Positions 43,182 to 51,535 of a stretch of 64,000 nucleotides of DNA are shown piece after piece (within the stretch, counting starts at the first letter, position 1; each line of letters begins with the position of its first letter). The notes beneath the pieces are model-generated. The model saw only the letters and a list, made by a program, of their open reading frames with translations, was not told the DNA's origin and ran no database searches. Source of the DNA: Polyangia bacterium. GTDB taxonomy: Bacteria; Myxococcota_A; Polyangia; Fen-1088. The DNA is taken from positions 52,851 through 116,850 of the forward strand of contig DATATI010000072.1 of the NCBI GenBank assembly GCA_036268875.1, given 5' to 3'. Both the position numbers and the translations under genes were made by a program.

Positions 43182-43643
43182 GTGGAATTGCCCTGGTCGC
43201 TGCGCGCCTGGTTCGTGGCCGATTTCGTGGTCGGCGTGGTGGTCGGCCTGCCCGTGCTGGTCAGCCCGGCTTACGTGCTGGGGCATTTCGGCTGGACGAC
43301 GATCGATCCGGTGGCGGCGCGGTTGGCGGCGGCAGCGTTGCTGGCCATCGGCCTGCAGTCGTTTTTCGGCCTCAACGACGGCATCGAAACCTATCGCGCG
43401 ATGCTGCGTTTGAAGGTCATCTGGTCGATGGCCGCGGTGATCGGCTTGCTGGCCGCGATCGCCGACGGCGGCCCGCCGGCGACGTGGGCGTTGCTGGCCG
43501 TTTTCTTGGTGTATCTGGGCGTGTGGTCGCACCACGCGATCCGTTTGAAGCAAATGGCCGGCGCTCCCGCCGACGGCGCCGAGCCGGCGGAAGCCGCTGA
43601 CGACAGCAGCGACGGCGCTCCCGACCCAGGCGACCAGCGCTGA
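43182..43643 (+). CDS. Small four-helix integral membrane protein
   Basis: GTG start at 43182. 153 residues. Hydrophobic segments at about 12-32, 46-62, 78-95 and 98-115 (VADFVVGVVVGLPVLVS, LAAAALLAIGLQSFFGL, VIWSMAAVIGLLAAI, WALLAVFLVYLGVW), ending in a short acidic tail rich in Asp/Ala. No catalytic residues or known family recognised; it resembles small membrane proteins of unknown function. Real by its hydrophobic layout and codon use. Confidence 0.65.
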   Translation: MELPWSLRAWFVADFVVGVVVGLPVLVSPAYVLGHFGWTTIDPVAARLAAAALLAIGLQSFFGLNDGIETYRAMLRLKVIWSMAAVIGLLAAIADGGPPATWALLAVFLVYLGVWSHHAIRLKQMAGAPADGAEPAEAADDSSDGAPDPGDQR

Positions 43644-43695
43644 CCCGACGAATGCCCGCTGTGCGGCCGCCGCTTCGGCTATCCTGAGCCCGCTG

Positions 43696-44202
43696 ATGAA
43701 CGCGGGCAGCCGAAGCTGGTGGAAAAAGTGCGCCCTCGCTCTGCCTTGCGCGGCGCTGGCCATCGCCCTTGGTGCGGGGTGCGAATCGCGGCACGCCCGT
43801 CGCTATCACGGCGGCGGCAAGCACGCCGACAACGAGAGAGCGACCCTGCCGCCCATCGAACCGTCGCCCCCGGAACCGATCCCGGTCACGCCTCCGCCGC
43901 CGCCCGAGCCGGTGCGACCGCCGCCACGACCGCGACGCCCGGAACCGAAAGACGATCGTCTGGGCGCCTGCGGGTCCGGCAGCGGCCCGCGCTTCAATGT
44001 CCATGGCGTCGACGACGATGACACCTTGAACGTGCGCGCCCAGCCCGATCCGCAAAGCGACGTCCTGGGCCAGCTTTCTCCGCACGCCACCGGCCTGCTG
44101 TCGCTGGGCCAGCGTCACCACGTCGGCAGCGCCACCTGGCACAAGGTCAAATGCGCCGCCGTCGTCGGCTGGGTCAACGAACGCTTCCTCTCACCGCGGT
44201 GA
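43696..44202 (+). CDS. SH3-domain lipoprotein with Pro-rich linker
   Basis: 168 residues. Signal and lipobox CALALPCAALAIALGAGC. A basic/His stretch, then a Pro/Glu-rich linker (about 50-87: PPIEPSPPEPIPVTPPPPPE). Residues 100-165 are a bacterial SH3-type domain: TLNVRAQPDPQSDVLGQLSPHATGL and WHKVKCAAVVGWVNERFLS, the usual opening and closing strands. Such domains bind peptidoglycan or other cell-wall ligands. Precedes the PEGA-like gene on the other strand. Confidence 0.85.
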   Translation: MNAGSRSWWKKCALALPCAALAIALGAGCESRHARRYHGGGKHADNERATLPPIEPSPPEPIPVTPPPPPEPVRPPPRPRRPEPKDDRLGACGSGSGPRFNVHGVDDDDTLNVRAQPDPQSDVLGQLSPHATGLLSLGQRHHVGSATWHKVKCAAVVGWVNERFLSPR

Positions 44203-44211
44203 GGTGAGTGG

Positions 44212-44231
44212 AAAAAGACGCGTCCGCGTCT
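44212..44231 (-). terminator. Probable intrinsic terminator for the PEGA-like gene
   Basis: On the minus strand a six-base stem (AGACGC/GCGTCT) with a four-base loop is followed directly by a run of five Ts (plus-strand 44212-44216 are A). It lies about 62 bases beyond the 44294 stop. Short stem, so moderate confidence. Confidence 0.6.
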
Positions 44232-44293
44232 CCGAACGCAATCGTCACCTTGAACAGAGCAGCAAGCGGCCGCCAGCCGGCGCAACCCCAAAA

Positions 44294-45589
44294 CTAACGA
44301 TTCGCCGCCACCGCGATGCTCAGCACCAACGCCGTGGTCAACACCCCACCGACGGCGATGACCAGCGGCCAGTGGTGGCGCGCCCAACCTGCCGGATCGT
44401 CGGCCAATCGCGGGCTGGCTGCCGGCAGCGGCGCCACCAACACCGGCGCACCCGGGCGCGGAGGTGCCAGCGGTTCGTTGATCGCCGTCGACGCCGCAGC
44501 TGCCCCCCCTGCCGGCGCATCGTTGCCACTCGACGGACCAAGGCCCAGGTGGTCGATGTGGCGCGCCTCCTCGCAGAGGCGCAGGACCGTGGCGTCGACG
44601 GTGCCAGCTTCGACCGGCAACGGCACCACCGCGGCGTCGTGCTTGATGCCGGTGGCGTCGATCAAGCGGATCTCCAGTTGCAGCGACGGCGCTCCCAGTT
44701 GCACCTCGCCGACCAGCGCGTACCGGGCGCCCATGCGGCGCGCGTGCGCGCCGGCTACCTGATCGTCGATCACCAGCGACGGGCGCGACGGGACCGCCAC
44801 CTCCTGCGCCGGGCGATCCAGCGCCACCACCGCGCCCCACGGCGCATAGCCGACCTGTTCGACGTGCACCAAATGTTCGCCGTAGACCACGTCCTTGAAG
44901 ATCGCGCCGCCGCCGCCGATCGACAGCGCGGCGCCACCGTCGAAAGCAACCGTGGCGTCTGCCGGACCGCGCACGGTCAGCACGCCGTGCGCTCGCCCGT
45001 GCACCTCGGCCAAGGCCCGCGCCCAGTCGTCCATCACCTGCGGCGGCGTCTCGCGCGGGTTCAAGGCGCGCGTCGGCGTCAGGATCACCGCGCGCACGTA
45101 ATCGGCGTAGGCGCGCGCCTGGGTCGCCTGATCCACCGACCGTTCTGGTTTCCAGTCGGCGCGCGCGATGGTCATGCCCCGATAGAGATACAGATCCGAC
45201 AACAGATCGGTGCTGACGCCGGCACCGCCGGTGGCCACCACGGTGTCGGCCGCCTCGTTCAGCGGGTGAACAGCTTCGTCGAAGCGCAGCTTTCGCACCC
45301 GATCCTTGGCCAGAGCGATCGCCTCCACCGCTTGTTTCGCCGGCGCGGGCGGCGCCGCGATATCGATGGTCTCCATTGGCAACAAGTGGGCGTGCTGGGC
45401 GGCGCCGGAAAGCAGCCGGGACGCCAGCTCGTTGAACGGCGCGTCCGGCTGATGGGCGTAGATCGAATAGACGATCGGCGCGGCCGCATCAGCAGCCTGC
45501 GCCGGCCCCGCCGCCGTCGCCAGGGCGGTCACGCCAGACCCGAGCACCGCCGTCACCACCCACGCCCGACAAACCGATCGGCAAATCAT
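44294..45589 (-). CDS. Exported TPR/PEGA-like membrane-anchored protein
   Basis: ATG 45589 gives a signal (VVTAVLGSGVTALATAAGPAQA), but GGAGG is immediately adjacent, so ATG 45646 is an alternative. About 431 residues. N-terminal part with helical AVEAIALAKDRVRKLRFDEAVHPLNEAAD and DLYLYRGMTIARADWK; a PEGA-like domain at about 190-260 (HGVLTVRGPADATVAFDGG, YGEHLVHVEQVGYAPWG); a beta region; a Pro/Ala linker; and a C-terminal transmembrane helix WPLVIAVGGVLTTALVLSIAV. Probable envelope scaffold, function unknown. Divergent from the aminotransferase. Confidence 0.75.
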   Translation of the reverse strand: MICRSVCRAWVVTAVLGSGVTALATAAGPAQAADAAAPIVYSIYAHQPDAPFNELASRLLSGAAQHAHLLPMETIDIAAPPAPAKQAVEAIALAKDRVRKLRFDEAVHPLNEAADTVVATGGAGVSTDLLSDLYLYRGMTIARADWKPERSVDQATQARAYADYVRAVILTPTRALNPRETPPQVMDDWARALAEVHGRAHGVLTVRGPADATVAFDGGAALSIGGGGAIFKDVVYGEHLVHVEQVGYAPWGAVVALDRPAQEVAVPSRPSLVIDDQVAGAHARRMGARYALVGEVQLGAPSLQLEIRLIDATGIKHDAAVVPLPVEAGTVDATVLRLCEEARHIDHLGLGPSSGNDAPAGGAAAASTAINEPLAPPRPGAPVLVAPLPAASPRLADDPAGWARHHWPLVIAVGGVLTTALVLSIAVAANR

Positions 45590-45680
45590 CCTCCGGATTT
45601 TGCGCCACGATCGGCGCCGGTCAATTTCATCGCCAGCGCCTGACATAGACGGCAGGGCGGCCAGCCGGTTATACAGACTT

Positions 45681-46853
45681 ATGGCACCGCAATCGGCCGA
45701 CCGGCTGGCGGGGTTCGGGACGTCGATCTTCACCGAGATGTCCAGCCTGGCGGTCAAGCACGGCGCGGTGAACCTGGGGCAAGGCTTCCCGGATTTTCCG
45801 GCGCCCGACTTCATCAAAGAAGCGGCCATCCGGCACATTCGCGAAGACCGCAACCAATACGCTCTGTCCTTCGGCGTGCCCCGCTTGCGGTCGGCGCTGG
45901 CCGACAACTGGCTGCGGCGCCACGGCGAGACCCTGGACCCCGACGCCGAGATCACCGTCGCCAGCGGCTGCACCGAGCTGTTGCTGGACGCCATGCTGGC
46001 CTTCGTGAATCCCGGCGACGAGGTGATCATCTTCGAACCGGCGTACGACGCCTACGTCCCCGACATCCTGATGGCCGGCGGCACGCCGCGCGTGGTGCCC
46101 CTGCGCCTGCCGCGCTGGGAGTGGGATCCCACCGAGCTGCGCGCGGCCTTCAATTCCAAGACCCGCGCCGTCGTGCTGAACACGCCCCACAACCCGACCG
46201 GAAAAGTTTTCTCGCGTCCGGAGCTGGAGTTTCTGGCCGGGCTTTGCCGCGAAAACGACGTGCTGGTCATCAGCGACGAGGTCTATTCAGAGATCACCTT
46301 CGACGGCATCCGCCACGTCCCCATCGCCACCCTGCCCGGCATGCGCGAACGCACCGTCACCATCGACAGCATGGGCAAGACGTTCAGCGTGACCGGATGG
46401 AAGGTCGGCTGGGCCATCGCCGCGCCGCCGCTGACCCAGGCCCTGCGGGCCGCGCACCAGTTCGTCACCTTCACCAACTCGGTCCCGTTTCAAGAGGCGC
46501 TGGCCGACGCGCTGACCACCGCCACCGCCACCGATTTTTACGCGGAGCTGCGCGCCACGTACACGCGCCGCCGCGATCGCCTGGCGGAGATCCTGGACGG
46601 CGTCGGGCTGACCACCCTGCCGGCCCAGGGTGCGTACTTCCTGCTGTCGGACGCCAGCGCGTTCGGTTTTTCCGACGACGTGTCCTTCTGCAAGCACCTC
46701 TGCGTCGGCGTCGGCGTGGCCGCCATTCCGACGTCGGCGTTCTACGGCGATCCACAAAGGGCGCCGCTTTTGGCCCGGTTCTGCTTCGCCAAGCGCGACG
46801 AATCGATCGAGACCGCCGCCCTCCGTTTGCGCCGACTGCGACCGTTGCACTGA
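45681..46853 (+). CDS. Class I/II aminotransferase (kynurenine/methionine aminotransferase-like)
   Basis: ATG 45681, leaving a 91-base gap from the divergent gene's start at 45589. 390 residues. Opening SIFTEMSSLAVKHGAVNLGQGFPDFPAPDF is characteristic of this branch. PLP residues: FEPAYDAYVPDI, LNTPHNPTGKVF, ISDEVYSEITFDG, and the PLP lysine in SMGKTFSVTGWKVGW. C-terminal LARFCFAKRDE carries the substrate-carboxylate Arg. Catalyses transamination of an amino acid, probably an aromatic or sulphur amino acid; exact substrate not inferable. Confidence 0.92.
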   Translation: MAPQSADRLAGFGTSIFTEMSSLAVKHGAVNLGQGFPDFPAPDFIKEAAIRHIREDRNQYALSFGVPRLRSALADNWLRRHGETLDPDAEITVASGCTELLLDAMLAFVNPGDEVIIFEPAYDAYVPDILMAGGTPRVVPLRLPRWEWDPTELRAAFNSKTRAVVLNTPHNPTGKVFSRPELEFLAGLCRENDVLVISDEVYSEITFDGIRHVPIATLPGMRERTVTIDSMGKTFSVTGWKVGWAIAAPPLTQALRAAHQFVTFTNSVPFQEALADALTTATATDFYAELRATYTRRRDRLAEILDGVGLTTLPAQGAYFLLSDASAFGFSDDVSFCKHLCVGVGVAAIPTSAFYGDPQRAPLLARFCFAKRDESIETAALRLRRLRPLH

Positions 46854-46876
46854 ACGCCACGACGCGCGCGAACGCG

Positions 46877-48934
46877 CTATTCCCAGGCGTCGAACGTGTC
46901 GAACTGCATCGAGTACGTCGCCCGGCCTTGCGTGGCGCTGCGCAGATCCGTGGAATAGCCAAACATGCGGCGCAGGGGGATCTTGGCCAGGATCACCCGC
47001 TGCGCGCCGCGGAAGCCGACGTCTTCGATCTGGGCGCGGCGGGCGTTGAGATCGCCCAGCACGTCGCCGACGTTGGCCTCCGGGCAGCTGACCTCGACGC
47101 GCATGATCGGTTCCAGCAAGCGCGTGCCGGCGTCGCGCACCGCCTGGCGCAGGGCCTCGCCCACAGCGGCTTTTTCGCCGGCCACGTTCGAGGCGTCGGG
47201 GCGGTATTCGATGGCGGTGATCACCACCTCGACGTCTTCGATGGGGAAACCTTGCGGGCCCGAGCGCATCGCCTCGCGCGCGCCTTCCAGCGCGGCGTCC
47301 AGGATCGCCTGGGGCGTCTCCGGGATCTTGTGCGCGGGCGACACCGGCGGCTTGGCCAACGCCAGGCGCAGGTCGTTGCCGGATTTTCTCGCGCGGGGGG
47401 CCACGTGAACGCGGGCGTGGCCGAACATCGATTCGTCGTCGACCGTGCGTTCGAACCGCGCCTCGCCGTCGGCGGGCGCCGCCAGCGTCTCGCGGTACAT
47501 GACCTGCGGGCGGCCGACGTTGGCCTCGACGCCGTACTCGCGGCGCAGGCGATCGACGATGATGTCCAGGTGCAGTTCGCCCATGCCGCGGATGATCATC
47601 TGGCCGGTCTCGGCGTCTTCGCCAAAACGAAAGGTCGGGTCTTCGTCGCCGAGCTTGGCCAGGCCAAAATCCAGCTTTTCTTTTTCGGCCTGGGTCTTGG
47701 GTTCGATGGCGCGCGAGATGACCGGCTCGTAGATGTCGATCCGCTCCAGCAAGATGGGCGTCTTCGGCGAGCAGATGGTGTCGCCGGTGCCGGCGTCGCG
47801 CAGGCCCATCGCCACCACGATGGTGCCGGCGCCGGCGCGTTCGATGCGCTCGCGCCGGTTGGCGTGCACGGAGAACAAGCGAGCGACCTTCTCGTTCTTG
47901 CGCGTGCGGGCGTTCTGCACCTCCTCGCTCGCCTTGATCACGCCCGAGTAAATCCGCAGGTAGACCGCCTTGCGTCCCTCGTCCATCGCCACCTTGAAGG
48001 CCAGGGCGGCCAGCGGCGCCGAATCTTCCGGCGGGCAGCTGATGGTCTCGCCCGTGATCGGCGAGACGCCTTTGATCGGCGGAACGTCCAGCGGCGACGG
48101 CAGGTAGTGACAGACAGCGTCCAGCAACGACTGCACACCTTTGTTGCGCAGGGCCGCGCCGGCCAGCACGGGAACGATGCCGCAGGCGATGGTCGCGCGC
48201 CGCAACGCCGCCATCAGCGCCGCAGCGTCGATGGGCTGGCCTTCCAAAAAGGCGTTGGCGATGGCGTCGTCGAAGTCGGCGGCGGCCTCGATCAGTTTTT
48301 CGCGCGCCGCTTGCACCTCGGCGGCCATGGCGGCGGGCGGCGGGCCCTCCACCGGCGGCTCGGTCTCGTCGCCGGAGAACACCAGGGCCTTTTCGTGCAC
48401 CAGATCGACGACGCCGGTGAAACGGTCCTCGGCGCCGATGGGCAGCTGGATCGGCACCGGGCGCGCGCCCAATCGAGTGCGGATCTCCTCGACGGCGCCG
48501 GCGAAATCGGCGCCGGCGCGATCCATCTTGTTGATGAAGGCGATGCGCGGGACGCGGAACTTGTCGGCCTGGCGCCAGACGGTTTCCGACTGCGGCTCGA
48601 CGCCTGACACGCCGTCGAAGACCACCACCGCCCCATCCAGCACGCGCAGGCTGCGTTCGACCTCGATGGTGAAGTCGACGTGCCCGGGCGTGTCGATCAA
48701 ATGAATGTCGTAACCCTGCCAGGAAAAGCTGGTCGCGGCGGCGGTGATGGTGATGCCGCGTTCGCGCTCCTGCGGCATCCAGTCCATCTGGGCCTGGCCG
48801 TCGTGGACCTCGCCGATCTTGTGAATGCGGCCCGAATGAAACAGGAAGCGTTCGCTGACCGTGGTCTTGCCGGCGTCGATGTGCGCGACGATGCCGATGT
48901 TGCGAACCCGGGTGATCTTGGGCGGAGCGGCCAT
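46877..48934 (-). CDS. fusA: Elongation factor G
   Basis: 685 residues. G1 AHIDAGKTT (residues 17-25), G2 [10 protein letters not shown]3 [10 protein letters not shown]4 NKMD; then domain II, domain III ([14 protein letters not shown]), domain IV ([24 protein letters not shown]) and domain V, ending [23 protein letters not shown] sequence. A full EF-G that moves tRNA and mRNA on the ribosome. It stands alone here, without rpsL, rpsG or tuf, so it may be a second copy. Symbol given on family grounds. Confidence 0.92.
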   Translation of the reverse strand: MAAPPKITRVRNIGIVAHIDAGKTTVSERFLFHSGRIHKIGEVHDGQAQMDWMPQERERGITITAAATSFSWQGYDIHLIDTPGHVDFTIEVERSLRVLDGAVVVFDGVSGVEPQSETVWRQADKFRVPRIAFINKMDRAGADFAGAVEEIRTRLGARPVPIQLPIGAEDRFTGVVDLVHEKALVFSGDETEPPVEGPPPAAMAAEVQAAREKLIEAAADFDDAIANAFLEGQPIDAAALMAALRRATIACGIVPVLAGAALRNKGVQSLLDAVCHYLPSPLDVPPIKGVSPITGETISCPPEDSAPLAALAFKVAMDEGRKAVYLRIYSGVIKASEEVQNARTRKNEKVARLFSVHANRRERIERAGAGTIVVAMGLRDAGTGDTICSPKTPILLERIDIYEPVISRAIEPKTQAEKEKLDFGLAKLGDEDPTFRFGEDAETGQMIIRGMGELHLDIIVDRLRREYGVEANVGRPQVMYRETLAAPADGEARFERTVDDESMFGHARVHVAPRARKSGNDLRLALAKPPVSPAHKIPETPQAILDAALEGAREAMRSGPQGFPIEDVEVVITAIEYRPDASNVAGEKAAVGEALRQAVRDAGTRLLEPIMRVEVSCPEANVGDVLGDLNARRAQIEDVGFRGAQRVILAKIPLRRMFGYSTDLRSATQGRATYSMQFDTFDAWE

Positions 48935-49124
48935 GATTCCGGCGGCAGTATACGCGCGGCCCGCCGTCGATCCATGCCGTTCAAACCACCGGCGGCGACC
49001 CGCAGGCGGGCAAGCACAGCGATCATCGATGCTCGTCGTGGCGTGAAATCGTGGGCATCATGTGCGAAGAACGTCGCATGCGAATCGGCCGTCCCACCTG
49101 TGCTAACCGGAGCGCCGTCGAATC

Positions 49125-49973
49125 ATGAACCTGCTTTTCGCCGCTGGCCTCCTGCTGAGCCTGGCCGCGCCGACGCCACCGACGGGCGCGCCGACGCCCG
49201 ACGAGGAACGGCTGTTCGCGGATGGCTTGCGCGCCTTCGACGCCGGCGACGCCCGCACCGCCCAGACCGCGTGGGAGCAAGGCTACGCCCTGCGCCACGA
49301 CCCGGCGTTCCTGGTGCGCATCGGCGAGGCCCAGGAAAAAAACGGCGCCGCGCGCGAAGCGGCCCAGACTTATCGGCTGTACCTGCACGAAGCCCCGGAC
49401 GCCGCCGATGGGCCGGACATCGAACAACGCCTGGCCCGCCTGGCGGCCGCCGCACCCGCGCCAGACGTCACCCCCGCGCCGACCACGAACGTGGTGCCCG
49501 CCGCGCCGCCGCCCGTGCTGCCGGTCGCGCCCGCGGTCGACGAAGAACAGAGCCGCGACCGGTCCGCCCGTCGCAGGGCCAGCACGCGATCGTCGGGCTG
49601 GAATGCTCTCAACACCACGGCCTGGGCCGGTCTGGCGGCCACGGTGCTGCTGCTGGGAACGGCGGCGTTTTATGGTGCCTCGGCGGCGTCGCACAAGGAT
49701 GACGTCAACAGGCTGGTACTGTACCGCGTGCCGGAGACCGGCGCGCCGCTGGAATATCAGTCAGTGGCGGGCGAATACGACAGCGCCGTCCAGCAAGGCC
49801 GCCACGACGACCGGGTGGCCAAGGCCCTGTTGCTGACGGCGGCGGGCACGGCCGCGGTGGCGACGGTGTTCTTCATCATCGACGGCGTGCGCGAATCGCC
49901 GGGCGGGGTGGCGCTGGGGCCGGGCAGCGCGGGCGGCCTGGCGGTGGCCGGTTCGTGGCGGTGGCGGTTCTGA
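49125..49973 (+). CDS. TPR-like membrane protein, paralogue of the 38.4 kb class
   Basis: 282 residues. Signal-like N-terminus (LLFAAGLLLSLAAP). TPR-like helices about 28-105 (DGLRAFDAGDARTAQTAWEQG, FLVRIGEAQEKNGAAREAAQTYRLYL). Pro/Ala linker 110-140, a basic patch, then two transmembrane helices (about 165-185 and 230-250) flanking a loop. Same build as the 38449-39444 protein, without PEGA. Its stop TGA shares one base with the next gene's ATG, so translational coupling is likely. Function unknown. Confidence 0.75.
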   Translation: MNLLFAAGLLLSLAAPTPPTGAPTPDEERLFADGLRAFDAGDARTAQTAWEQGYALRHDPAFLVRIGEAQEKNGAAREAAQTYRLYLHEAPDAADGPDIEQRLARLAAAAPAPDVTPAPTTNVVPAAPPPVLPVAPAVDEEQSRDRSARRRASTRSSGWNALNTTAWAGLAATVLLLGTAAFYGASAASHKDDVNRLVLYRVPETGAPLEYQSVAGEYDSAVQQGRHDDRVAKALLLTAAGTAAVATVFFIIDGVRESPGGVALGPGSAGGLAVAGSWRWRF

Positions 49974-50212
49974 TGCGACGGTGGCGCTGGGCCCTGGCCG
50001 CGCTGGCGATCCTGGCCGCCGCGGGGGCGACAGCTTGTTTTTCCCCGCGCCAGCCTGGTTGCGCGTTTTCCTGCACCATCCCGCCGCACGCCTGCCCCGC
50101 CGACTACACCTGCGGCAGCGACGGTCTTTGCCACCGCGCCGACGGCACGGGGAACTGCGACGTGGACGCCGGCGGCCAAACCGACAGCGCGGGCGAAACG
50201 GACGGCATTTAA
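49973..50212 (+). CDS. Small Cys-rich lipoprotein
   Basis: Starts at ATG 49973 in the TGATG overlap with the previous stop. 79 residues: basic start MRRWRWALAALAILAAAGATAC (lipobox), then a short Cys-rich module (CAFSCTIPPHACPADYTCGSDGLCH) and an acidic tail with repeated DSAGETDG-like residues. The C-x(6)-YTC-GSDGLC pattern recurs in exported myxobacterial modules. Translationally coupled to the upstream membrane protein. Confidence 0.7.
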   Translation: MRRWRWALAALAILAAAGATACFSPRQPGCAFSCTIPPHACPADYTCGSDGLCHRADGTGNCDVDAGGQTDSAGETDGI

Positions 50213-50291
50213 CCGCCGAACAAAGGCTGGCGCTTGGCCCGGGGCGGACTTAGGCTGTGCCTTGTCACATCCCCGGAATGGCGGTGCAGGC

Positions 50292-50678
50292 ATGCCGGCT
50301 ACAAAAGTGAACAGCTCCGAGAATCAACCGACGATGACCCGGACGGTGATGATCGTCGACGACGATCGCGACATCCGCGAAAACCTGGGCGAGCTTCTGC
50401 GCGACGAAGGGTTCACCGTCGAGGCGGCCTGGAACGGCGCCGAAGCGATGAAGCGCCTGCGCTCGGGCTTCAGGCCCGATCTGATCATCTTGGATCTGAT
50501 GATGCCGGTGATGGACGGCGCCACGTTTCGTTCCCGGCTGCGCGAAGACAACGGCATGTCGGCGATCCCGGTCATCGGGCTGACGGCTTTTCCGAAGGTC
50601 CCGGTCGACTTCAAGTGTCTGATCAAGCCGTTCCGTTTCGACCGATTGATGGACCATATCCGAACCGCGCTGCACTAA
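50292..50678 (+). CDS. Single-domain response regulator
   Basis: ATG 50292 chosen; TTG 50262 and ATG 50334 (MTRTVMIVDDD) are alternatives in frame. Receiver fold only: acidic VDDDRD, phospho-acceptor in LIILDLMMPVMDG, T in IGLTAFPKV, and K in LIKPFRFD. No output domain, so it probably acts through protein contact, like CheY-type regulators. No kinase gene is adjacent. Codes for 128 residues. Confidence 0.88.
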   Translation: MPATKVNSSENQPTMTRTVMIVDDDRDIRENLGELLRDEGFTVEAAWNGAEAMKRLRSGFRPDLIILDLMMPVMDGATFRSRLREDNGMSAIPVIGLTAFPKVPVDFKCLIKPFRFDRLMDHIRTALH

Positions 50679-50770
50679 AGCCCCCCGCGTCCGGGTGAGT
50701 TTCGCCCGCGTCACGACTTTCGCGTGGAGCGGGCGACCCTCCCCGTATAGACTGCGCCGCGGAAGAATCT

Positions 50771-51526
50771 ATGGGCGTTTTCTATCTGTTCAGTAAAGAG
50801 GGCCGCGACCAGCGCGCGCGCGAGAAAAACATCGGCCGCGCGGTGAACAAGTGGTCGCAATCCCCGGATCGGATGCGGGCCCTGCAGTCGCTGCGCGACG
50901 ACGGAACGCCCGACGCCATCTACGGCCTGCTGCGCCGGTTCGGGATGATGTACGACAAGACCATCGAGGACGAGCAGGAGAAGGATTGGGTCTTCGAGAT
51001 CCTGGTGGAAAAAGGCGCCGGCATCGTCCCGTCCATCCAGAAATATTTGTTCTCCGCTGATTCCATCGCCTGGCCGCTGCGCCTTCTGGACAAGGTGGCC
51101 AACAAGGAACAGGAGCTGGAGGTCATAAAAAGCGTCCTTGACCGTCACGAGCCGGGGTACGAGCGCGACCCGACGAAAAAAATTCAGCTGCTGAACCACA
51201 TGGCCAGCCTGAAGGACGCGCGCATCCCCGGCATGGTGCTGCCTTACCTGGCCGACATGGACGAAGGCGTGCGCTATGCGGCGGTCGAGGCGCTGGTCCG
51301 CTCGGGCAGCGAGGAGGTGGCGCGCGAGCCGATGTTGCTGCAGTTCATCGCGCCGACGGAGGACAGCCGCCGCATTCGCATCCGCATCGCCGACGGCTTC
51401 GCCGATCTCGGCTGGCTGGTGAAAGGCCACCGCGGCGAAGTGGAGAAGCAGCTGCCCGAACAATTTCAGATCGATCGGGAAGGCCACATCAAGCGCAAGC
51501 CCGACGCCCAAAAGAAAGACAGCTAA
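50771..51526 (+). CDS. HEAT-repeat protein
   Basis: 251 residues. Helical-repeat pattern: NKWSQSPDRMRALQSLRDDGTPDAIYGLLRRF, IQLLNHMASLKDARIPGMVLPYLADMDEGVRYAAVEALVRSG, a HEAT/armadillo-like layout with paired helices ending in a polar Lys tail. Likely a scaffold for protein contacts. 92 bases after the response regulator, 9 bases before carB; conserved linkage to carB is plausible but not tested. Confidence 0.8.
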   Translation: MGVFYLFSKEGRDQRAREKNIGRAVNKWSQSPDRMRALQSLRDDGTPDAIYGLLRRFGMMYDKTIEDEQEKDWVFEILVEKGAGIVPSIQKYLFSADSIAWPLRLLDKVANKEQELEVIKSVLDRHEPGYERDPTKKIQLLNHMASLKDARIPGMVLPYLADMDEGVRYAAVEALVRSGSEEVAREPMLLQFIAPTEDSRRIRIRIADGFADLGWLVKGHRGEVEKQLPEQFQIDREGHIKRKPDAQKKDS

Positions 51527-51535
51527 GCGCGCACC

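Noticed and set aside
46121..48607. 828-residue plus-strand ORF over the aminotransferase and EF-G
   Set aside because: It crosses two well-supported genes on opposite strands and has no recognisable domain.
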